DNA from: Bacillota bacterium
GTDB lineage: Bacteria; Bacillota; Clostridia; Christensenellales; CAG-138
DNA length: 21,987 nt
Assembly (NCBI GenBank): GCA_023409435.1
Contig: JAEYHP010000139.1
Span: forward strand, 1-21,987
Direction: 5' to 3'
Of the stretch, positions 8,125-15,287 are shown piece after piece; position 1 is the stretch's first letter; each line of letters opens with the position of its first letter. Under the pieces are notes generated by a model. The model was not told the origin of the DNA, did not search any database, and was given only the letters and a program-made list of their open reading frames with translations. The translations under genes and the position numbers were made by a program.

Positions 8125-8955
8125 TCAAGCAGGAAATTCCATATTCTTTTGCTGCAGGGGAATCTGCAATTCTGTCAGGTATCGTTCCGGGCTTTCCTCG
8201 TTCCACGGGCCCCGGTGCACAATCTGCCGGTTGGGCCAAAGCAGCTCATACTGGCCGTTTTGCTCCAGAAAGCGGAGGAAGGACGCATATGCCCCCGCAA
8301 TGCGCTCAAACGGCCCGTACACCATGGTGTAGGCCATAAGCGGTACCGCCTCTATCCGCCGGAAAACAAAGCCGCCCCTATCCTGCCCCATCTTCACGAC
8401 CTCTGCGCAAACCTCCACATCCACGTTGTTTTCCCGATGATCCTGATCATGATAAAGGGCAAATGTCGCACCCTGGACCTCTATACGGTTTCTCTCCACA
8501 AACGCTGTCATGCGTGCCCAAAGCCCTGCTTCCGCAAAATAATCGGGCAAAATCTCTCGCAAGGACAGCACCTGATAAGCGGGCACGCTTTTGATGGACA
8601 CGTCATAATGCATGGTGAACGCATCTTTTCCAATGTCCCGTATGGCGCGGGTTAACCGATCCGCACGCTGCCGCTCCGTCTCAATGGCGGAAAGAACCTC
8701 CTGCCGCTTTGATTGGAGGCGCTCTAAAAGCTTTTCCTCCCCTTCCAGCATAGCCGCTGAAATTTCCGCGATGGAAAACCCCGCATCTCTCAGAAACACG
8801 ATTTTGTTGAGCAGTGGAATCTGTTCCATTGCGTACTGACGGTACCCGGTAAACGGGTCCGTATATGCCGGCTTAAAGAGCCCCTCTTCATCGTAATGCC
8901 GGAGCATACGGATGGAGACCCTGGTTAATTTGGAGAAGTCGCCGATTTTGAACAT
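8125..8955 (-). CDS. MerR-family regulator with GyrI-like effector domain
   Basis: 276 aa from the start chosen here. The N-terminus MFKIGDFSKLTRVSIRMLRHYDEEGLF is the MerR winged helix-turn-helix, followed by a coiled-coil helix (about 75-115) and a GyrI/BltR-like small-molecule binding domain (about 120-270) of the type that binds drugs or other hydrophobic cations. The frame is open upstream to 9114, but the MFKIGDF methionine is the family start and has AGGGGTG eight bases before it, so the longer form is rejected. It is divergent from the rpsF operon. A palindrome GGGGT-AAC-ACCCC lies at 9015-9027 in the shared upstream region. The target genes are unknown; trmO downstream may be co-transcribed. 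Confidence 0.87.
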   Translation of the reverse strand: MFKIGDFSKLTRVSIRMLRHYDEEGLFKPAYTDPFTGYRQYAMEQIPLLNKIVFLRDAGFSIAEISAAMLEGEEKLLERLQSKRQEVLSAIETERQRADRLTRAIRDIGKDAFTMHYDVSIKSVPAYQVLSLREILPDYFAEAGLWARMTAFVERNRIEVQGATFALYHDQDHRENNVDVEVCAEVVKMGQDRGGFVFRRIEAVPLMAYTMVYGPFERIAGAYASFLRFLEQNGQYELLWPNRQIVHRGPWNEESPERYLTELQIPLQQKNMEFPA

Positions 8956-9014
8956 GCTTTCACCCCTAAAGTTTACTATATCATACCGCAAGGGCATAAA
9001 AATCGGAACTAGTA

Positions 9015-9027
9015 GGGGTAACACCCC
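9015..9027. promoter_or_regulatory. Small palindrome between merR-like gene and rpsF
   Basis: GGGGT / ACCCC with AAC in the centre, 60 bp upstream of the MerR-like start and 28 bp before the rpsF -35. It may be an operator for the MerR protein. No clear minus-strand promoter with the 19-bp MerR-type spacer was found, so this is weak. Confidence 0.3.
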
Positions 9028-9054
9028 AAAATACCGACAATCTTGGGTTTTTCC

Positions 9055-9083
9055 TTGCAAGTACAGGGCAACTGTGCTACAAT
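9055..9083 (+). promoter_or_regulatory. Promoter of the rpsF-ssb-rpsR operon
   Basis: TTGCAA (9055-9060), 17-bp spacer, TACAAT (9078-9083). About 70 bp of leader to the rpsF start leaves room for S6:S18 autoregulatory RNA structure known from other bacteria, though I cannot draw that structure with confidence here. Confidence 0.75.
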
Positions 9084-9156
9084 ACCTCTTGCTAACGTCC
9101 TTCTTGCCGGGCACATGGATGTCCGGCCAATTTTAGACCATAAGGAGGTGAAATGC

Positions 9157-9444
9157 GTGAACGCATACGAAGCGCTTTACATCATCACGCCGGAACTTGA
9201 GGCAGAGGCCAACAAAACCCTCATCCAGAAGTATTCCGACATCGTAACATCCAACGGCGGTGAGGTTGCGAAGATTGACGAATGGGGCAAAACCCGTCTC
9301 GCATATCCGATCGATTACAAGACCGAAGGCTATTATGTATTGATGACGTTCAACAGTGCGCCGGAGTTCCCCAAAGAGCTCGAGCGTAACTTTAAGAACG
9401 ACGAAAGTCTGCTCAGGTACATGGTTACCCGGAAAGAGGCGTAA
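9157..9444 (+). CDS. rpsF: 30S ribosomal protein S6
   Basis: 95 aa, full length for S6. NAYEALYIITPELEAE is the first strand and helix; GGEVAKIDEWGKTRLAYPIDYKTEGYYVLMTF contains the conserved K-WG-R-LAY-I pattern; NDESLLRYMVTR is the C-terminal strand. The start is a GTG: AAGGAGG lies eight bases before it, and an ATG three bases upstream is in another frame. S6 binds 16S rRNA in the platform as a dimer with S18, whose gene is two genes downstream. First gene of the rpsF-ssb-rpsR operon. Confidence 0.96.
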   Translation: MNAYEALYIITPELEAEANKTLIQKYSDIVTSNGGEVAKIDEWGKTRLAYPIDYKTEGYYVLMTFNSAPEFPKELERNFKNDESLLRYMVTRKEA

Positions 9445-9504
9445 CCCATGTCCCTTTTGCATGTCTTGCGCACGGAACAAGCTGCCTGAAAGGAAGGTTG
9501 AAGC

Positions 9505-9951
9505 ATGAATAAGATCATTCTCATCGGCAACCTGACGAATGACCCGGAAACCCGCACCACGCAATCCGGCGTTTCTGTTTGTACATTCAACATCGCAGTC
9601 AACCGCCGCTTTTCACAGGCCGGCGGCGAGCGCCAGACGGATTTTTTCCGCATCAACGCATGGCGGCAGCTGGGTGACAACTGCCAGCGCTTTTTGGCCA
9701 AGGGCCGCAAGGTGGCGGTGGTAGGCGAACTGCAGCCCCGTACCTACGAGGATAAAAACGGCACGACGCGTATCTCGCTTGACATCACGGCGGACGAGGT
9801 GGAATTCCTCACGCCCAAGAACGCGGAAGGCGGCGCCCCGTATTCCGGCGGCGCTCCCGCCTATACGTCGGGAAGCGGCCAGAAGAACGCTTCGCCGTTG
9901 CCGGACCTTGCAGGTTTTGAAAACATCAGCGAGGACGAGCTTCCTTTCTAA
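9505..9951 (+). CDS. ssb: Single-stranded DNA-binding protein
   Basis: 148 aa. The OB-fold occupies about 1-105 (NKIILIGNLTNDPETR, FNIAVNRRF, DFFRINAWRQLGDNCQRFLAKGRKVAVVGELQPRTYEDKNG). A flexible Gly/Ala/Ser-rich linker follows, and the protein ends in the acidic tip EDELPF that recruits replication and repair proteins. It forms a homotetramer on ssDNA at the fork. It sits between rpsF and rpsR, the standard Firmicutes arrangement, with an AAGGAAGG ribosome binding site. Confidence 0.97.
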   Translation: MNKIILIGNLTNDPETRTTQSGVSVCTFNIAVNRRFSQAGGERQTDFFRINAWRQLGDNCQRFLAKGRKVAVVGELQPRTYEDKNGTTRISLDITADEVEFLTPKNAEGGAPYSGGAPAYTSGSGQKNASPLPDLAGFENISEDELPF

Positions 9952-9999
9952 GGAGCCGTCCGTCCCACCCCCAGGATTGAATGATAGGAGGAATATCCC

Positions 10000-10245
10000 A
10001 TGGAAGAACGTAAAATGCGTCCGCGCGGCGGGCGCAAGGGCAGGCGCAAGGTCTGCCAGTTCTGCGTGGATAAGATGGAGCATATCGACTATAAGGATAC
10101 CGCACGCCTGCGCAAGTGCATTACTGAGCGCGGCAAGATCATGCCTCGCCGGATGTCCGGCGTGTGCGCGAAGCACCAGCGCGAGCTGGCGATCGCGATC
10201 AAGCGGGCCCGTGTCGTTGCCCTTCTTCCCTACGTATCGGACTAA
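10000..10245 (+). CDS. rpsR: 30S ribosomal protein S18 (cysteine-containing, C+ form)
   Basis: 81 aa, full length. A basic N-terminal tail leads into the S18 core (DYKDTARLRKCITERGKIMPRRMSGVCAKHQRELAIAIKRARVVALLPY). The four cysteines CQFC, RKC and VCAKH are the zinc-binding pattern of the C+ type S18; no cysteine-free paralog is in this window. S18 pairs with S6 in the 30S platform. A GGAGG precedes the ATG by eight bases. Last gene of the operon, followed by a terminator at 10274-10300. Confidence 0.96.
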   Translation: MEERKMRPRGGRKGRRKVCQFCVDKMEHIDYKDTARLRKCITERGKIMPRRMSGVCAKHQRELAIAIKRARVVALLPYVSD

Positions 10246-10273
10246 GACACATCACCTTTGGACGGTTAGCATG

Positions 10274-10300
10274 AAAAGAGCGGCAAATGCCGCTTTTTTT
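10274..10300 (+). terminator. Terminator of rpsF-ssb-rpsR
   Basis: GCGGCA / TGCCGC (10280-10285 / 10288-10293) flanked by an A-run and followed by seven T, 29 bp after the rpsR stop. Confidence 0.85.
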
Positions 10301-10357
10301 AATTTTCAACCGTACATCTTGTTGGTCTTCCTCAACTCTCCGCTCAGAGCTGAAAGG

Positions 10358-10585
10358 TATCGGCGCTTTCAGCGCCGCGTCCTTGGCGGGAGACGCCTCG
10401 GACACTAGGCCTGCGGGCCGTCGCGTCTATTTTTTACTGTGGGGAAACTGCGTGCCCCCGAATGGTACATTCGGGGATCTTACAAGGATTGATCTGCGGC
10501 CTTTGGCTGCACAACCGATCCCCACACCCCTTCCTTTAAGGACGCTCGTCTCGTAGGGCGCAGAAGCAAATCCTACTCGATGAGC
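10358..10585. repeat. Dispersed intergenic repeat, family 1, copy B
   Basis: Same orientation as and collinear with copy A (28-260). It contains the GGCGC/GCGCC hairpin, the GTCTATTTTTTACTGTGGGG block, ATTCGGGGAT and CCCCTTCCTTTAAGGACG (10527-10544). Relative to copy A it carries about 45 extra bases after the first hairpin and lacks about 60 bases in the middle. Its best stem is CCCCGAATG / CATTCGGGG (10456-10464 / 10468-10476). It fills the gap between the 3' ends of rpsR and the GNAT gene. No ribosome binding site or plausible gene is seen in it. Confidence 0.65.
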
Positions 10586-10622
10586 CGCAAATGTTGATCT
10601 CTGTTGCCGCGCGGCTGCCACC

Positions 10623-11117
10623 TCATAGCTTCCACCACAGCGTATTGCCCTCCCAATACTGCGCAAAGCCGCAGCGCTCCAGCACCCGCTGGGAGGGCAG
10701 GTTATCCCGTTCCGTTTCCGCAATGACATGGGCGATACCGGGCTGCGCAAGCGTCCAGCGGCACATGGCGGCGATCGTTTCCGTCATATACCCGTGGCCG
10801 CGGTGCTCCTCGCCAAGGCCGTAGCCGATTTCTACTTCCCCGTTCTGGTCCGGCACATTCTTAAAATCCGCCGACCCCACCACAGCCCTGTCTTCCTTGC
10901 GTATAATCAGCCAAAACGTATGATACAGCGTGTTCGCCTCGTCCCGTTCCACGATTTCAAGCTGGCCCTGCACAATGTTCAAAAACTCGCCCGTCAGCGG
11001 TTCGGCGCGGTAGCAGCAGCCTAGCTCCCGTTCCAGTTCGCATATATTCTCAATCCACAGCCGAAGCTGCCGCGCGTCAAGCGGCACAAGCAGCAGCCGT
11101 TGTGTCTCCAGTTTCAT
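10623..11117 (-). CDS. GNAT-family N-acetyltransferase (RimJ/RimL type)
   Basis: 164 aa. It opens with LETQRLLLVPL, typical of the RimJ/RimL (Acetyltransf_3) group that acetylates protein N-termini or small amines. Acetyl-CoA binding is shown by VEIGYGLGEEHRGHGYMTE and motif B by ERDNLPSQRVLERCGFAQYWEG. The start at 11117 is preferred over an ATG 18 bases upstream because GAGGTGA lies just before it. The upstream region holds an 11-bp direct repeat (11135-11145 and 11173-11183). The real acceptor substrate is not predictable. Confidence 0.87.
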   Translation of the reverse strand: MKLETQRLLLVPLDARQLRLWIENICELERELGCCYRAEPLTGEFLNIVQGQLEIVERDEANTLYHTFWLIIRKEDRAVVGSADFKNVPDQNGEVEIGYGLGEEHRGHGYMTETIAAMCRWTLAQPGIAHVIAETERDNLPSQRVLERCGFAQYWEGNTLWWKL

Positions 11118-11286
11118 GATGATCACCTCAACCATATTTGTTTCATTTTACCATATGTACATATTACTTTTTTATTTGTTTCAAAATGCCCGTTTGCTCG
11201 TATCCATATCGGTGAAAAATATTTTTTAAATGATGCAAAATATCGCCCGCCTGATTCGTTTCTATTGATGAGGAGGTAGGAAGCGC

Positions 11287-11769
11287 ATGCATGCTCAACC
11301 CGAACTCAACAATGAGATAAGAAATGCCGTGAGCACATATTCAACGGGCCTTGTGCGGCTTGCGTTCACCTATACGAAAAACGTGCAGGACGCAGAGGAT
11401 ATCGTGCAGGACGTGTTCTTTACCTACCTGGAAAAAGCCCCGCGCTTCGTGGATGCTGCGCACGAAAAAGCCTGGCTCATCCGCGTAACGGCCAACAAAT
11501 GCAAGGACGCGCTGCGAAAACGAAAATACGCGCCGCTTCCTTTAAACGAGGATATCCTGAGCCTGCCGCCGGAAGAGCATACGCTGCTTTGTGCCGTGCT
11601 GGAACTGGAGGATAAATATAGGCTGCCGCTGCATCTTCACTACTATGAAGGGTATTCCATCGCGGAGATCGCGCAGATACTCCAATCTAAGCCCGCCACG
11701 GTGGGTTCGTGGCTGCAGCGCGGAAGGGCTTTGCTCAAAAACCGTCTGGGAGGAGAGTTCGATGTTTGA
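11287..11769 (+). CDS. ECF-type RNA polymerase sigma factor
   Basis: 160 aa, the usual size of extracytoplasmic-function sigma factors. Region 2 lies at about 15-85 (LVRLAFTYTKNVQDAEDIVQDVFFTYLEK, then AWLIRVTANKCKDALRKRK). Region 4 lies at about 100-158, with the helix-turn-helix YYEGYSIAEIAQILQSKPATVGSWLQRGRALLKNRL that reads the -35 element. AGGAGG lies about 11 bases before the ATG. The stop overlaps the start of the following gene, indicating translational coupling with its probable regulator. No ECF-type -35 (GAAAC-like) stands out directly upstream on this strand, so autoregulation is not demonstrated. Confidence 0.9.
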   Translation: MHAQPELNNEIRNAVSTYSTGLVRLAFTYTKNVQDAEDIVQDVFFTYLEKAPRFVDAAHEKAWLIRVTANKCKDALRKRKYAPLPLNEDILSLPPEEHTLLCAVLELEDKYRLPLHLHYYEGYSIAEIAQILQSKPATVGSWLQRGRALLKNRLGGEFDV

Positions 11770-12277
11770 TAAAAAGACGTACCGCTCGGCCATGGAACAT
11801 GTTCGGCCGAACGCGGGCTTTGAAGAAAAGACGCTCTCTTTGCTGCAACAAAGACAGAACAGGAAAAAGAAAGAAGGATTATATATGAAGACGAAAAAAA
11901 TGGGACTTGTTTTCGGCGGTATCGCCGCGTGCCTGCTGCTGCTGTTGGGCGGCTATGCCCTGTTCAACTCCAATGCTAACGTTGCCCCGGAAGCGACTAT
12001 GCCGCCTACTACCGCAAAAGCGGTTGTGAATATTGACGGCATCATCGAAGAGGTCTCCGCGGATGGCCTTTCCTTCCGCATCGGCGATATGTGGGTGCGG
12101 GTGGATGAAAACACCATGTACGGCATTCCCGGCCCCAACGCGCTTCCCGCCGAAGAGCAGTTAGTAAGCTCCACGTTCCTGGTAGGCAACGCAGTATCCG
12201 GCTATACGGAGGACGACCCGGCTTCCGGCTCCGTGTATGCCCTGCGCATTTACAACAACTTCCCACCGCAGGAGTGA
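11762..12277 (+). CDS. Membrane-anchored protein, probable anti-sigma factor
   Basis: 171 aa, starting at the ATG that overlaps the sigma factor stop by eight bases. A short cytoplasmic N-terminus of about 45 residues (FDKKTYRSAMEHVRPNAGFEEKTLSLLQQ) leads to one membrane helix (about 47-67, GLVFGGIAACLLLLLGGYAL). An extracytoplasmic part of about 100 residues follows, resembling a small beta domain (GIIEEVSADGLSFRIGDMWVRVDENTMYG). Position and topology fit an anti-sigma factor that holds the ECF sigma at the membrane. No HxxxCxxC zinc anti-sigma motif is present, so the inhibitor role is inferred from context and the N-terminal helix. A bidirectional terminator follows at 12339-12370. Confidence 0.75.
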   Translation: MFDKKTYRSAMEHVRPNAGFEEKTLSLLQQRQNRKKKEGLYMKTKKMGLVFGGIAACLLLLLGGYALFNSNANVAPEATMPPTTAKAVVNIDGIIEEVSADGLSFRIGDMWVRVDENTMYGIPGPNALPAEEQLVSSTFLVGNAVSGYTEDDPASGSVYALRIYNNFPPQE

Positions 12278-12338
12278 AAGCAGGTCCTTCCTATCATTGC
12301 AATAAGCGGAGGCAATAAATCTCTGCGGATAAACCGGC

Positions 12339-12370
12339 GTGCGGCTCAAATAAGCCGCACACCTTTTTTA
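12339..12370. terminator. Terminator between sigma operon and araC-type gene
   Basis: GTGCGGCT / AGCCGCAC (12339-12346 / 12353-12360), then a T-run at 12364-12370 on the plus strand. It lies between two convergent genes, 4 bp from the AraC-type stop; on the minus strand the T-run after the stem is weaker. Confidence 0.8.
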
Positions 12371-12373
12371 TGC

Positions 12374-13234
12374 TCATCGCCAAATCTTCCGGTAGGCGTA
12401 CGGCGTCATCCCCTCATGGTCGCGGAACAGCTTGATCAGGTAGCTCGGGTTTTCCACGCCGATGCGCTCACAGATTTCGTATACAGGCATGGCCGTGGTG
12501 CGCAGCAGCTCCTTTGCGCGGTTGATGCGCAGATTGGTAAGGTACTGCGCGGGAGTGACGCCGAAGTGCGCCTTGAACTGCCGCTGGAGATGGTACTTGC
12601 TGACGGAAAGGTGTTCCGAAAGTGTATCGAGCGTAAGCTTCTCCGCGTAATGCGATTCCAGGAACTCTGCCGTCCGCAGCAGGTAGTCCTCCGCGCCGTA
12701 AGGGGTGAGGCTCTGCGCGTTTAAGATCAGCTCCGTCAATAGTTCCACGATGTGCATGGAGGCGATGAGGTCGCTGTTGACGGTACGCGGCCGGTACAGC
12801 TGCAGCAGCCGGTCCAGGTAGAACGGCGCGTGGGAGGAGGCGGGGATACGGATGACGTTTGCACCCTCCCGGGAAAACAGCTCGTAATAATGCGCCACGG
12901 AAAGACCGTACACATGCGCGAACTTTAAATGCCAGAAGCCTTCCGGCCCCGTTTCATAGCGCTGGAATGCCATGCAGTCTAAAAACGCTATATCCCCCGG
13001 CAGCAGGGAATATTCCCGGTCCCCGTACAGAAGTCTGCCTGAGCCGCCCAGCGTATAGAGCAGCAGATAGGAAGGCAGGTTATCCCGTTCGGTATAATAG
13101 CGTGCGCCCGCCTTGAGTTCGCCCAGCTCCTGCGCATAAAAGAAGCGTGTTTTATCAAACAGGTTGGGCGTGACGGTGGTGATATACGAATCCTCCGAAA
13201 TATCCAGCGCCGCTTTGGCGGTATAGTCTTTCAT
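12374..13234 (-). CDS. AraC-family transcriptional regulator
   Basis: 286 aa. Residues about 30-170 form a cupin-type sugar/effector domain (GGSGRLLYGDREYSLLPGDIAFLDC). The C-terminal 100 residues contain the two helix-turn-helix motifs of the family (LTLDTLSEHLSVSKYHLQRQF and MPVYEICERIGVENPSYLIKLF), ending in MTPYAYRK. Such proteins usually activate sugar-utilisation genes by binding direct repeats near a weak promoter. It is transcribed divergently from the isomerase gene across a 271-bp region that contains a 20-bp near-identical direct repeat. Regulation of that isomerase is therefore likely. GGGAGAG precedes the start. Confidence 0.9.
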   Translation of the reverse strand: MKDYTAKAALDISEDSYITTVTPNLFDKTRFFYAQELGELKAGARYYTERDNLPSYLLLYTLGGSGRLLYGDREYSLLPGDIAFLDCMAFQRYETGPEGFWHLKFAHVYGLSVAHYYELFSREGANVIRIPASSHAPFYLDRLLQLYRPRTVNSDLIASMHIVELLTELILNAQSLTPYGAEDYLLRTAEFLESHYAEKLTLDTLSEHLSVSKYHLQRQFKAHFGVTPAQYLTNLRINRAKELLRTTAMPVYEICERIGVENPSYLIKLFRDHEGMTPYAYRKIWR

Positions 13235-13254
13235 CCAAATTTCTCTCCCGTACT

Positions 13255-13386
13255 ATTCCGCAACATATTTGTATTCTTATGCAAGAATACCGCGCCCAAT
13301 CCGCAAGGTCAACCATTCCTGTTAGTCTTGCACGGGTTATAGTATTTCTCTTTTCCTGCAAATAGAATTCCGCAATATTTTGTTAT
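13255..13386. promoter_or_regulatory. Candidate AraC operators: direct repeat plus palindrome
   Basis: Two direct copies of a 20-bp sequence starting ATTCCGCAA and containing TTTGT lie at 13255-13274 and 13367-13386 (16 of 20 identical). A perfect inverted repeat GTATTCTT / AAGAATAC with centre ATGC lies at 13271-13290, overlapping the first copy. The right-hand copy ends about 40 bp before a TATAAT at 13429-13434. The layout suits looping or dual-site binding by the divergent AraC protein; this is inferred. Confidence 0.5.
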
Positions 13387-13428
13387 ATTGGAGCAAGTTC
13401 ATTGGATGCGCCTTTTCGATAGGACGGA

Positions 13429-13434
13429 TATAAT
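13429..13434 (+). promoter_or_regulatory. -10 element of the isomerase gene
   Basis: Perfect TATAAT about 70 bp before the isomerase ATG. There is no -35 match at 16-18 bp (nearest TTGGAT at 21 bp), as expected for an activator-dependent promoter. Confidence 0.5.
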
Positions 13435-13505
13435 AAGGCCATAGGATAAGCTATCGTTATTATTTTTCGCTGTTCTTTTAAACTGCAAGAAACGAGGAAA
13501 CGAAT

Positions 13506-15008
13506 ATGAGCATTTTGCAGCCGCTTTCCGTTCCGAAAAAGCCGAGGATCGGCCTGTATACCGTTGGATTAAAGGCGTATTGGCCCCAGTTTATCGGCCT
13601 CCGGGAGCGCATGATCGCTTATGGCGAATTTATCAAGACCCGCATGTCCGAATGGGGCGACGTATTCTTTTACGGCCTTGTGGACGACAGCACAAGCGGC
13701 AGGCAGGCGGGCGAGTGGTTCAATGAGCGGAACGTGGACATCGTGTTCTGCCATTCCGGCACCTATATCACAAGCGACAGCGTGCTGCCCGTGCATTTAA
13801 GCTGCAAGGCGCCCGCGGTGCTGTTGAACCTCCAGCCCACCGCGCAAATCAACTACAAAAATACCACTACAGGGGAATGGCTCGCCAACTGCGGCGCGTG
13901 CCCCGTGCCGGAGATCACCTACGCGTGCAACCGCGCAGGCATCGACATAGCAGTCATCAACGGCCTCTTAGGCATGGATGCAACCTACCCCGGCTCGCTT
14001 GCCGACGAAAACACGTCGGAACGCCCCGAGGCCGTGCTCGCTTGGAAGGAGATTTCGGAATACATCCTTGCCGCGGGCGTCAAACGCATGCTCAAAAATT
14101 CCAGCTTCGGCTTTTTAGGCGGCAATTACAGCGGCATGCTCGACATGTACAACGATTTTACGATGTACGAGGCCGTATTCGGCCTGCATGTGGAAATACT
14201 GGAGATGTGCGACCTTGCACATGTGATGAACGCCGTCACCCCGGAGGAAATCGCCGCGAAGCGCGCGGAAATGGACCGTTTCTTCGTGCTTTCCGACGCG
14301 CCCGTTGCGGACAGCATAGCAAGCATTCCCACCGGGGAGCAGCTCGACTGGTCCGCAACCGTCGCCGCGGCGCAGGAGAAATTTGTGCAGGAACGCAAGC
14401 TCGACGCGCTGACCTACTACTACCATGGCGCGGACAACAACGAGTATGAGCAGATACAGTCCGGCTTTATCGTGGGGCACTCGCTGCTCACAGCCCGCTC
14501 CGTTCCCTGCGCGGGCGAAGGCGACATGAAAACGGACATCGCCATGAAGATCTGCGACGCTTTGGGCGTGGGCGGCAGCTATTCCGAGATCGTGACGGTA
14601 GACTACCTCAATTCCACCATACTGCTGGGCCACGATGGGCCCTTCCATATCGCCATTGCGGACGGCACCCCCATCCTGCGCGGCATGGGCGTATACCACG
14701 GCAAGAAAGGCGCGGGCATTTCCGTGGAAGCGAAAGTCAAAAACGGCCCCGTCACCACGCTGGGCCTTACGCAGCAGCGGGACGGGAGGTTTAAGTTCAT
14801 TATATCCGAGGGTATCGCGACAAACGGAGAAATTATGAACATAGGCAATACGCAGACGCAGGTGGACTTTGGCGTTCACCCGGACCGCTACATGGATAAG
14901 TGGTTCCGTGAAGCGCCGCCGCACCACTGCAGCATGAGCGTGGGCCATAACAAGGAACTGTTTTTGAAGGTGGCGAAGCTGCTGGGCGTGGACGCTGTGG
15001 TGGTCTAA
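13506..15008 (+). CDS. L-arabinose-isomerase-family sugar isomerase
   Basis: 500 aa, the same length as bacterial AraA. The AraA metal-site pattern can be followed: E313 or E315 (NNEYEQ), E338 in CAGEGDMKTD (AraA has AGEGDWKT), H376 in LLGHDGPFH, and H473/H474 in APPHHCSMS (AraA has GGAHHT). These correspond to the four Mn-ligand or catalytic residues of arabinose and fucose isomerases. Outside these blocks the protein looks quite different from classical AraA. It may act on another aldose such as fucose, galactose or a modified sugar. No araB, araD or sugar transporter is adjacent. GAGGAAA precedes the ATG. The divergent AraC-type gene and -35-less promoter point to induction by its substrate. 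Confidence 0.8.
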   Translation: MSILQPLSVPKKPRIGLYTVGLKAYWPQFIGLRERMIAYGEFIKTRMSEWGDVFFYGLVDDSTSGRQAGEWFNERNVDIVFCHSGTYITSDSVLPVHLSCKAPAVLLNLQPTAQINYKNTTTGEWLANCGACPVPEITYACNRAGIDIAVINGLLGMDATYPGSLADENTSERPEAVLAWKEISEYILAAGVKRMLKNSSFGFLGGNYSGMLDMYNDFTMYEAVFGLHVEILEMCDLAHVMNAVTPEEIAAKRAEMDRFFVLSDAPVADSIASIPTGEQLDWSATVAAAQEKFVQERKLDALTYYYHGADNNEYEQIQSGFIVGHSLLTARSVPCAGEGDMKTDIAMKICDALGVGGSYSEIVTVDYLNSTILLGHDGPFHIAIADGTPILRGMGVYHGKKGAGISVEAKVKNGPVTTLGLTQQRDGRFKFIISEGIATNGEIMNIGNTQTQVDFGVHPDRYMDKWFREAPPHHCSMSVGHNKELFLKVAKLLGVDAVVV

Positions 15009-15079
15009 CAAGAATGAAAAGGGGGCTCCGCCCCGCGCCCAAGTAAAGGAGCATTGCCCCGTTACAATTCCGATTTATG

Positions 15080-15103
15080 ATGGCCGCGAAATATCGCGGC
15101 CAT
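15080..15103. repeat. Hairpin sharing its core with the 364-387 terminator
   Basis: Perfect stem ATGGCCGCG / CGCGGCCAT with loop AAATAT. The inner CCGCG-AAATAT-CGCGG is identical to the hairpin at 364-387, while the outer four base pairs differ and are compensated. It is not followed by a T-run. It may serve as the 3' end of the isomerase transcript. Confidence 0.6.
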
Positions 15104-15130
15104 TCAAACTGTCAACAAAGCCCCATTACC

Positions 15131-15217
15131 GTCATCCTGAGCAAAGCGAAGGATCTTGAAGTACCTTTATTAGGGTGTTAGCGAGAGACAGATTCTTCGC
15201 CTTCGGCTCAGAATGAC
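15131..15217. repeat. Imperfect inverted repeat element, 87 bp
   Basis: The left end GTCATCCTGAGC-AAAGCGAAGGATCT pairs with the right end, which reads on the other strand GTCATTCTGAGC-CGAAGGCGAAGAATCT. About 31 bases lie between the arms. Sequences of this type (CTGAGC...CGAAG.ATCT) are a common intergenic repeat in many bacterial genomes, from memory. It is probably a MITE- or REP-like unit. Confidence 0.65.
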
Positions 15218-15238
15218 AAGCGAATGATGACAACCAAA

Positions 15239-15260
15239 AGCGCCGGAGGAATCCGGCGCT
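15239..15260 (-). terminator. Terminator of the galK / small-gene transcript
   Basis: Stem AGCGCCGGA / TCCGGCGCT (15239-15247 / 15252-15260) followed on the minus strand by TTTTGGTTG. It lies 28 bp past the stop of the 29-codon gene, so the minus-strand transcript runs through that small gene before ending. Confidence 0.7.
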
Positions 15261-15287
15261 TACAGCCTCATATGAGCCGCATTCTAA

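Larger units (their letters stand above)
15009..15287. other. Gene-free gap filled with hairpins and repeats
   Basis: From left to right this gap holds: a GGGGC-TCC-GCCCC hairpin followed by GCGCCCAAG (15021-15043), which looks like a truncated start of the family 2 repeat; a hairpin at 15080-15103; an 87-bp imperfect inverted repeat at 15131-15217; and the terminator at 15239-15260. No plausible plus-strand gene is seen. Confidence 0.6.

Noticed and set aside
8956..9114. N-terminal extension of the MerR-like protein.
   Set aside because: The family start is at the MFKIGDF methionine with a good ribosome binding site; the extension would run into the rpsF promoter.
14115..15011. 298-codon minus-strand open frame opposite the isomerase gene.
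   Set aside because: Histidine/arginine-rich shadow of a high-GC gene; no family motif, and the plus strand has a clear full-length enzyme.
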